Source: RYN-230 sp963720645 (GTDB lineage: Bacteria; Actinomycetota; Actinomycetes; Streptosporangiales; Streptosporangiaceae). Taken from it: 64,000 bases of DNA. Location of the stretch: assembly GCA_963720645.1 (NCBI GenBank), contig CAVRFX010000013.1:434001-498000 (forward strand), written 5' to 3'. Below, piece by piece: positions 58,466 through 64,000 of this stretch. Every line of letters begins with the position of its first letter. Position 1 is the stretch's first letter. A program made the translations under genes and the position numbers. A model generated the notes under the pieces. It saw nothing but the letters and a program-made list of their open reading frames with translations. It was not told where the DNA came from and did no database searches.

Positions 58466-59713
58466 ATGACCAGGCCGCCGGCCAGCCTGAGCCCGGCCTG
58501 CCGGGGAGGCGCGGGCGCCGCGCCCGGCCCGGATGGCCCGCTCCTGGCTGGCCTTCCCGCGGTGTGGCTGCGCTACAACTGCCCGTGCCCGCTCTGTCGT
58601 GACCCGGTGAGCGGCCAGCGGCTGCTGCACATCACCGACATCCCGCCGGACATTGCCGTGGCGGAGGTCACGGCATCGGCAGGCTCGGCAGCGGCAGGCT
58701 CGGCAGCGGCGGGCCGCGCACCGGCTAGTCCGGCAGCAGCAGGCCGCGCTCCGGCAGGAACGGTGCGGGTGCGGTTCCGGCCGGATGGCCACCTGGCCGT
58801 GTTCGACCGGGACTGGCTGGCCTGCTGCGGCGAGCCGGCCCGGGCGTGGCCCCCGGATCCGCGGACCGAGGACGCCAAGCGGCTGTGGTCCGCGGCTGAC
58901 CTGGGCGGCCAGCCGCCCCGCGGATCCTGGCCCCGCTACCTGGCCGACGGCAGGTACCGGCGGGACTGCCAGTCGGTGATCCTGCGCGAGGGGCTGCTGC
59001 TGCTCAGAGAGGTGCCAGCTTACCCCGGCACTGTGCTGCAGGTGGCCGCGAGCCTGGGCTACGTCCGGGAGACCAACTACGGCCGCCTGTTCGACGTCCG
59101 GGCGGAGAACTCGCCCGCCAACCTCGCCTTCACCAGCCTGCCCATCCCCCCGCACACCGACAACCCGTACCGCGACCCGGTCCCCACCGTCCAGCTGCTG
59201 CACTGCCTGCGCGACGCGGCCGGCGGCGGCGAATCCGGTTTCGTGGACGGGTTCCGCGCCGCCGCCGCGCTCCGCGCAGCGGATCCCGCCGCGTTCACCA
59301 CGCTCGCGATCACCCCCGTCACGTTCGCGTACCGCGATGCGGCGGCGGAGCTGTCCGCCACCAGCCCGCTGATCAGCCTGGACACGCGCGGGCGGATCCG
59401 GGGGATCCGGGCGAACTCCCGGAGCCTCCAGCCCGTCCGGCTGCCCGGCGCACGAGCTGAGGCCTTCTACGCTGCCTACCGCGCGTTCGCGGAGCTGCTC
59501 TCGGACCCGGCGGCCATGCTGACCGTGCGGCTGCGCCCGGGCGACTGCGCGGTGTTCGATAACACCCGCGTGCTGCACGCCCGGACCGGGTTCGCCGGCG
59601 GGGGCGCCCGGCACCTGCAGGGCTGCTATGCGGATCTCGACGGCATCGAATCGGCCGTGGCGGTGGGAGAACGTGCGATGACGGACGGCACCCGCAGGAA
59701 GGACCCGACATGA
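58466..59713 (+). CDS. TmpA-like 2-oxoglutarate dioxygenase (gamma-butyrobetaine hydroxylase family)
   Basis: 415 residues. N-terminal BBOX-type zinc domain: NCPCPLC (Cys39, 41, 44) and RLLHITD (His55), then an Ala/Ser/Gly insert of about 35 residues. Catalytic TauD domain: PPHTDNPYRDP (His230, Asp232), DNTRVLHARTGF (His371) and ARHLQG (Arg382, 2-oxoglutarate). ATG 58466 chosen because GGAG lies six bases upstream. The stop overlaps the start of the HD oxygenase gene (ATGA). In this pairing the known precedent is TmpA, which hydroxylates 2-trimethylaminoethylphosphonate; by family alone it could act on butyrobetaine or trimethyllysine. Confidence 0.85.
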   Translation: MTRPPASLSPACRGGAGAAPGPDGPLLAGLPAVWLRYNCPCPLCRDPVSGQRLLHITDIPPDIAVAEVTASAGSAAAGSAAAGRAPASPAAAGRAPAGTVRVRFRPDGHLAVFDRDWLACCGEPARAWPPDPRTEDAKRLWSAADLGGQPPRGSWPRYLADGRYRRDCQSVILREGLLLLREVPAYPGTVLQVAASLGYVRETNYGRLFDVRAENSPANLAFTSLPIPPHTDNPYRDPVPTVQLLHCLRDAAGGGESGFVDGFRAAAALRAADPAAFTTLAITPVTFAYRDAAAELSATSPLISLDTRGRIRGIRANSRSLQPVRLPGARAEAFYAAYRAFAELLSDPAAMLTVRLRPGDCAVFDNTRVLHARTGFAGGGARHLQGCYADLDGIESAVAVGERAMTDGTRRKDPT

Positions 59714-60285
59714 CAGCAGCCGACCCGGTACGGGTCATCGCGGACCTCTTCGCCGCTGAGGGCGCCCGCGAGTATCTCGGCGAGGCGGTGACCCAGGCTC
59801 AGCACATGCTGCAGGCCGCGGCCCTGGCCGAGGGGGCCGGCGCGGCACCTGAGCTGGTCGCCGGGGCCCTGCTGCATGACGTGGGGCATTTCACCGGGAC
59901 GATCAGCGGCCGCGAGCTGATGGGCGGCACCGACAACCGGCATGGTGACCAGGGCGCGGACTGGCTGGCGCAGTGGTTCGGGCCCGGGGTGACCGAGCCG
60001 GTCCGGCTGCACGTCGCGGCCAAGCGCTACCTGTGCGCCGTGGAACCGGGGTACTTCGGGGCGTTGTCCCCGGCCTCCGTGCACACGCTGCGCATCCAGG
60101 GCGGCCCGATGACCCCGGCTCAGTCCGTCGAGTTCGAGGCCAGCCCGTGGTGCCAGCCCGCGCTCCGGCTGCGCCGCTGGGACGACGCGGCCAAGGACCC
60201 GGGGGCGGTCGTGCCCGCGTTCGGGTACTACCAGCGGCTGCTCCGCCAGCTGGCCCGGCAGCACGAGGCCGGCATCGCGCGGTAG
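59710..60285 (+). CDS. TmpB/PhnZ-like HD-domain phosphonate oxygenase
   Basis: 191 residues of the phosphonate-associated HD family (TIGR03276 type). Metal ligands: His32 in VTQAQHMLQ, His56-Asp57 in LLHDVGHF, His78, His101 in RLHVAAKRYLCA, with Asp in RRWDDAAK. Tyr22 and Glu25 (EYLGEAVTQ) sit where PhnZ has its lid Tyr and Glu. Such mixed-valence di-iron enzymes cleave the C-P bond of 1-hydroxy-phosphonates with O2. Translationally coupled to the dioxygenase (ATGA), so the two likely perform consecutive steps. No phosphonate transporter is in the window. Confidence 0.87.
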   Translation: MTAADPVRVIADLFAAEGAREYLGEAVTQAQHMLQAAALAEGAGAAPELVAGALLHDVGHFTGTISGRELMGGTDNRHGDQGADWLAQWFGPGVTEPVRLHVAAKRYLCAVEPGYFGALSPASVHTLRIQGGPMTPAQSVEFEASPWCQPALRLRRWDDAAKDPGAVVPAFGYYQRLLRQLARQHEAGIAR

Positions 60286-60295
60286 GCGGCGCTCC

Positions 60296-60320
60296 CCCGG
60301 GGGTCCCAGGGGCCCCCGGG
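60296..60320. terminator. Bidirectional terminator between tmpB-like gene and rnj
   Basis: CCCGGGGGTCCC / GGGGCCCCCGGG hairpin (one G-T wobble) filling the 47-base gap between the two convergent stop codons. Confidence 0.8.
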
Positions 60321-60332
60321 CTCACACATCCC

Positions 60333-62024
60333 TCAGACCTCGATGACCACCGGGATGATCATCGGCCGCCGCCGGTAACTGTCATTCACCCAGCGCCCGA
60401 CGGTGCGCCGGACCAGCTGGCCGAGCTGATGGGCGTCGTTGATCCCGTCCGCGGCCGCGCGCGCCAGCGCTTCCTCGATCTTGGGCCGGACGTCGCTGAG
60501 CGCGGAGTCGTCGATGCCTGACCCGCGGGCGTGGATCTCCGGCCCGGCCACCAGCTTGCCGGTGGTCGAGTTGACGACGATGACCACGGAGAGGAACCCT
60601 TCCTCGCCGAGGATCCGGCGGTCCTTCAGCGATGTCTCGGTCACCTCGCCGACGGACAGGCCGTCCACGTAGACGTAGCCGCATGGCACCTTGCCGACCA
60701 CCGTGGCCTGGCCCTGGGCCAGGTTGACCACCACGCCATCCTCGGCGATCACGATGTTGCCGCGCGGGACGCCGGTGAGCTCGGCCAGCTGGGCGTGAGC
60801 CTTCAGGTGCCGCCACTCCCCGTGCACCGGCATGAAGTTGCGCGGCTTCACCTGGTTCAGCACGTACAGCAGTTCACCGGCGGGTGCGTGGCCGGACACG
60901 TGCACCAGCGCGTTGCCCTTGTGCACCACCCGGGCGCCCCACCGGGTCAGCTCGTTGATCACCCGGTACACGGCGGACTCGTTGCCCGGGATCAGCGAGG
61001 AGGCCAGGATGACCGTGTCGCCCTCGGCGATCCGGATGGGGTGATCCCGGGCGGCCATCCGGGACAGCGCCGACATCGGCTCGCCCTGCGACCCGGTGCA
61101 GACCAGCACGACCTCGCCGGGCGGCATGCCCTCGGCGTCGCGCGGGTCCACCAGCAGGCCGCCGCGGACCGAGGGGACCCGCAGGTACCCGAGGTCGCGC
61201 GCCACGCCCATGTTCCGCACCATGGAGCGGCCCACGAAGGCCACCTTGCGGCCGTGCCCGGCGGCGGCGTCGAGCACCTGCTGGACCCGGTGCACGTGGC
61301 TGGCGAAGCAGGCCACGATGATCCGCTGCTGGGTGCTCGCGAAGATCTCGTTGAGGACCGGCGAGATGGCCCGCTCGCTGGTGACGATGCCGGGCACCTC
61401 GGCGTTGGTGGAGTCGGACATCAGCAGGTTGACGCCCTCGGACCCGCGGCGGGCGAAGCCGCCCAGGTCCGTCAGCCGGCCGTCCAGCGGCAGCTGGTCC
61501 ATCTTGAAGTCGCCGGTGTGCAGCACCACGCCCGCCGGGGTGGTCAGGGCCACCGCGAGCGCGTCCGGGATCGAGTGGTTGACCGCGAAGAACTCCAGGT
61601 CGAATGGGCCGAACGACTGGCGCCCGCCCTCGGCGACCTCGATCGCGGCCGGCGTGATCCGGTGCTCGGTGAGCTTGCTCCGGATCAGGGCCAGGGTCAG
61701 CCGTGAGCCGACCAGGGGGATGTTGTCCCGCCGCCGGAGCAGGTAGGGCACCGCGCCGATGTGGTCCTCGTGCGCGTGGGTGAGCACCATCGCCTCGATG
61801 TCATCGAGCCGGCCGTCCAGCGAGGTGAAGTCGGGCAGGATCAGGTCCACGCCGGGCTGGTCCGGCTCGGGGAAGAGCACCCCGCAGTCCACGATCAGCA
61901 GGCGGCCGTCGTACTCGAACACCGTCATGTTCCGGCCGATCTCGCCCAGGCCGCCGAGGCCCACGATGCGCAGGGTGCCGGGCAGGGGCGGCGGGGTGCC
62001 GAGCTCCGGATGGGGGTGACTCAC
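60333..62024 (-). CDS. rnj: Ribonuclease J
   Basis: Metallo-beta-lactamase nuclease with 5'-3' exo- and endonuclease activity. Metal motif THAHEDHIG, further ligands in LHTGDFKMDQ and VSGHAPAGELL; beta-CASP domain and C-terminal domain complete; 563 residues. GTG start overlaps the dapA stop in GTGA, so the two are one operon, the usual actinobacterial dapA-rnj arrangement. Confidence 0.96.
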   Translation of the reverse strand: MSHPHPELGTPPPLPGTLRIVGLGGLGEIGRNMTVFEYDGRLLIVDCGVLFPEPDQPGVDLILPDFTSLDGRLDDIEAMVLTHAHEDHIGAVPYLLRRRDNIPLVGSRLTLALIRSKLTEHRITPAAIEVAEGGRQSFGPFDLEFFAVNHSIPDALAVALTTPAGVVLHTGDFKMDQLPLDGRLTDLGGFARRGSEGVNLLMSDSTNAEVPGIVTSERAISPVLNEIFASTQQRIIVACFASHVHRVQQVLDAAAGHGRKVAFVGRSMVRNMGVARDLGYLRVPSVRGGLLVDPRDAEGMPPGEVVLVCTGSQGEPMSALSRMAARDHPIRIAEGDTVILASSLIPGNESAVYRVINELTRWGARVVHKGNALVHVSGHAPAGELLYVLNQVKPRNFMPVHGEWRHLKAHAQLAELTGVPRGNIVIAEDGVVVNLAQGQATVVGKVPCGYVYVDGLSVGEVTETSLKDRRILGEEGFLSVVIVVNSTTGKLVAGPEIHARGSGIDDSALSDVRPKIEEALARAAADGINDAHQLGQLVRRTVGRWVNDSYRRRPMIIPVVIEV

Positions 62025-62935
62025 TTGATTTTCACGCCTCCAGCGACCAGGTCGGCTCGCAGTTGTTCGATCTCTGCCGGCGTCGCATCGATCAGCGGGC
62101 CGCGGACGGGGCCGCCAGGCAGCCCCAGCAGGCCCAGCGCCGCCTTGGTCGTGATGACGCCCTGGGTGCGGGTCATGATGCCGGTGTAGAGCGGCAGCAG
62201 GTCGTAGTGGATCTGCCGGGCCTCGCCGACCCGCCCGGCCCGGTACGCCTCGATCATCTCGTGCAGCCGGTCGCCCGCCACATGGCCGACCACGCTCACG
62301 AAGCCAGCCGCCCCGACCGAGAGCCAGGGCAGGTTCAGCATGTCGTCCCCGCAGTAGAAGACGAGGTCGGTCGCCAGCATCACCGTGGAGCCAGCGCCCA
62401 GGTCACCCTTGGCGTCCTTGACGGCCACGATCCGCGGGTGCTCAGCCAGCTGGAGCAGGGTCTCGGTGGCGATGGGCGTCGCCGTCCGGCCCGGTATGTC
62501 GTACAGGATCACCGGCAGGCCGGTCGCGTCCGCGGCCCTGGTGAAGTGAGCCACCAGCCCGCTCTGCGGCGGCTTGTTGTAGTACGGCGTGACCAGGAGC
62601 AGTCCCGACGCCCCGGCACGCTCGGCCTGACGGGCCAGCTCGCAGGTGTGGGCGGTGTCGTTGGTCCCCACCCCGGCCACGACGGCGGCCCGGTCGCCTA
62701 CCGCCTCGATCACGGCTCTGAGCAGCCGTTCCTTCTCGGCATCCGTGGTCGTCGGCGACTCGCCGGTAGTCCCGCTGATCACTAGGCCGTCGTTGCGCAT
62801 CTCGTCCACCAGATGGGTGGCAAGGCGGGCGGCTCCGTCGTAGTTGACGCCGCCGTCGGCGGTCATCGGCGTGATCATCGCGGTCAGCATCCGGCCAAAC
62901 GGGGCATCCGCGGTGGCGGGCTGGGTTGCTGTCAT
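62021..62935 (-). CDS. dapA: 4-hydroxy-tetrahydrodipicolinate synthase
   Basis: Condenses pyruvate with aspartate semialdehyde in lysine/diaminopimelate synthesis. 304 residues. GTTGESPTT, LLLVTPYYNKPPQ (Tyr), LYDIPGRT and the Schiff-base lysine in IVAVKDAKGDLG. ATG start. Upstream of rnj with a 4-base overlap. dapF, later in the pathway, is 42 kb away in the window. Confidence 0.96.
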   Translation of the reverse strand: MTATQPATADAPFGRMLTAMITPMTADGGVNYDGAARLATHLVDEMRNDGLVISGTTGESPTTTDAEKERLLRAVIEAVGDRAAVVAGVGTNDTAHTCELARQAERAGASGLLLVTPYYNKPPQSGLVAHFTRAADATGLPVILYDIPGRTATPIATETLLQLAEHPRIVAVKDAKGDLGAGSTVMLATDLVFYCGDDMLNLPWLSVGAAGFVSVVGHVAGDRLHEMIEAYRAGRVGEARQIHYDLLPLYTGIMTRTQGVITTKAALGLLGLPGGPVRGPLIDATPAEIEQLRADLVAGGVKIK

Positions 62936-63109
62936 GAACCGAACGCTACCGGGCTCTGGCGCACCGGGGCCACCGCGCCCCGCCTCCGGTCATGGTGAAG
63001 ACGCGGTGACGTGAGCTCGGGGGTACCCACGTCAACCGCGTCTATCTAGGTATCGGCCCAGGCAGCGAAGACGTTACGCAGGGTGATGAAGATTCTTTTT
63101 TGCGTGTCC

Positions 63110-63145
63110 GGCGAGTTCCCGGCGGCCGGCGAGTTCCCGGCGGCC
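63110..63145. repeat. Perfect tandem duplication of 18 bases
   Basis: GGCGAGTTCCCGGCGGCC twice without spacing (63110-63127, 63128-63145), in the non-coding gap after the ferritin-like gene. Confidence 0.9.
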
Positions 63146-63181
63146 CGGCTGGAGCCGCCGGGCTCGCCGGGTGCCAGCCGG
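63145..63181 (-). terminator. Inverted repeat after the ferritin-like gene
   Basis: CCGGCTGG (63145-63152) / CCAGCCGG (63174-63181), perfect 8-bp arms with a GC-rich nested loop, starting seven bases past the stop on the minus strand. An A-run (CAAAAAAG on the minus strand near 63100) follows further on. Confidence 0.55.
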
Positions 63182-63187
63182 CGCCGA

Positions 63188-64000
63188 TCAGAACACCGGG
63201 ATGATGTCCTCGGGATTGATGTCGTCGGCCACGTCCACGCCCTCGATGTCCAGTTCCGGGATGGCCGGGAAGTCGATCCCCCACCGGGTCACGATGGCCC
63301 GGACCCGGGCCATGGCCACCCGCCAGTTCTCGGCCTGCTCCTCGTAGGAGAGCACGCCCAGCCCGGCCTCCCGGGCGTGGCCCATCAGCACCCGGTGGTT
63401 GGCCAGGAAGTACGGCGGCAGCTCCCAGAACCCGCTGGTGCCGCCGGGCGGCTCCCACAAGATCATCGAAAGGAACACGAACCCGGCCCGGAGCTGCCGG
63501 GTGATCAGCCCCTTCACCTCGTCGGTGAGCCCGGGCCACTCCGAGTCCAGGATCGTCATGCAGATCTGGAGGTGACGCGACTCGTCCCGGCCGATCCGGT
63601 GGAACATCTCGCTGAACACCGGGTGCGTCGTTCCCGAGGCCATCCCGCGGAACAGCGTGGACGCGGCCATCTCGCCCATCATGAAGCTGGTGAACAGGAC
63701 GGGGAGGGAGTACTTGCCGACCGCCTTGGTGTAGCCGGTCCAGTACCGGCCGCCGTTGTGGTAAAGCCAGCCGATGTTGTTGTGCGCGGCGCGCTCCAGG
63801 TCGGTGCGCGGCACCCAGTCCAGCGGGCCGCCCGGCCAGAGCCGGGCGATGGTGCGCTGGCAGCACTCCTCGTGGTTCATCTCGTCGCGCGTGATGGAGA
63901 AGAAGCACTTGCGGACCGGGTCTTCCTCGTGCTGCTCGAATGCGTGGATGGTGGCCCGGGCGAACACCGCGGGCCCGGAGGCGTCGAAGTTGGCCAGCAC
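63188..64000 (-). CDS. Ferritin-like di-iron protein (N-terminus outside the window)
   Basis: At least 270 residues; the start lies beyond base 64000. Two ExxH motifs, DEMNHEECC and DESRHLQIC, about 100 residues apart, in helices with further acids (MMGEMAAS) make a di-iron carboxylate site. The helical core (FFSITRDEMNHEECCQRTIA; FSEMFHRIGRDESRHLQICM) is ferritin-like, in the broad group containing N-oxygenases and desaturase-like enzymes. I cannot name the reaction. The C-terminus is acidic (DIEGVDVADDINPEDIIP). Confidence 0.7.
   Translation of the reverse strand: MLANFDASGPAVFARATIHAFEQHEEDPVRKCFFSITRDEMNHEECCQRTIARLWPGGPLDWVPRTDLERAAHNNIGWLYHNGGRYWTGYTKAVGKYSLPVLFTSFMMGEMAASTLFRGMASGTTHPVFSEMFHRIGRDESRHLQICMTILDSEWPGLTDEVKGLITRQLRAGFVFLSMILWEPPGGTSGFWELPPYFLANHRVLMGHAREAGLGVLSYEEQAENWRVAMARVRAIVTRWGIDFPAIPELDIEGVDVADDINPEDIIPVF

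Overview
The window is chromosomal DNA of a very GC-rich actinomycete (Actinomycetota). Evidence: GTG starts are frequent, third codon positions are almost all G/C, actinobacterial-only families are present (DUF3097, DUF3046, DUF1707, septum-formation proteins), hrcA-dnaJ carries a CIRCE element, and recA carries an actinobacterial-type SOS box. The ftsK, HTH protein, rimO, pgsA, cinA, clgR series and the neighbouring dapA, rnj, recA-recX, rny, miaB, miaA, dapF and hflX are the core loci that lie near each other in streptomycetes. An order such as Streptosporangiales is plausible, but the sequence alone does not fix it.

Layout. 1-8.8 kb: hrcA-dnaJ heat-shock operon, DUF3097, a MOSC-HemW fusion, lepA, rpsT. 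8.9-13.1 kb: holA, hutI, hflX. 13.3-19.2 kb: aceB followed by glcDEF, a glycolate to glyoxylate to malate route. 19.3-33.6 kb: dapF, miaA, a secreted DUF4232 protein, miaB, an S9 peptidase, rny, recX, an intein-containing recA, DUF3046 and a septum-formation protein. 33.7-42.9 kb: Lhr-type helicase, GH25 lysozyme, LacI regulator, cytochrome P450 and an unknown protein. 43-50.4 kb: a DUF1345-like membrane protein, an aquaporin-family channel, and a sugar-uptake locus (ROK repressor, solute-binding protein, two permeases, GH3 hexosaminidase). 50.5-58.3 kb: Rrf2 regulator, clgR, cinA, pgsA, rimO, RodZ-like protein and ftsK, nearly all frameshifted. 58.5-60.3 kb: a TmpA/TmpB-like phosphonate oxidation pair set between ftsK and rnj. 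60.3-64 kb: rnj, dapA and a partial di-iron ferritin-like protein.

The most notable content is the TmpAB-like phosphonate pair inside a core cell-division/RNA-decay neighbourhood, a full-length homing-endonuclease intein in recA at the site used by the Mycobacterium leprae intein, a MOSC-HemW fusion, an internally deleted sugar-binding protein, and a 13-base tandem repeat upstream of miaA.

Many conserved genes carry single-base frameshifts, mostly extra G or C. They are sparse through most of the window and very dense between about 51 and 58 kb. Essential genes such as ftsK, pgsA and dnaJ are affected, so most of these are probably errors in a draft or metagenomic assembly rather than true pseudogenes. 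Ends and starts in that interval are approximate.
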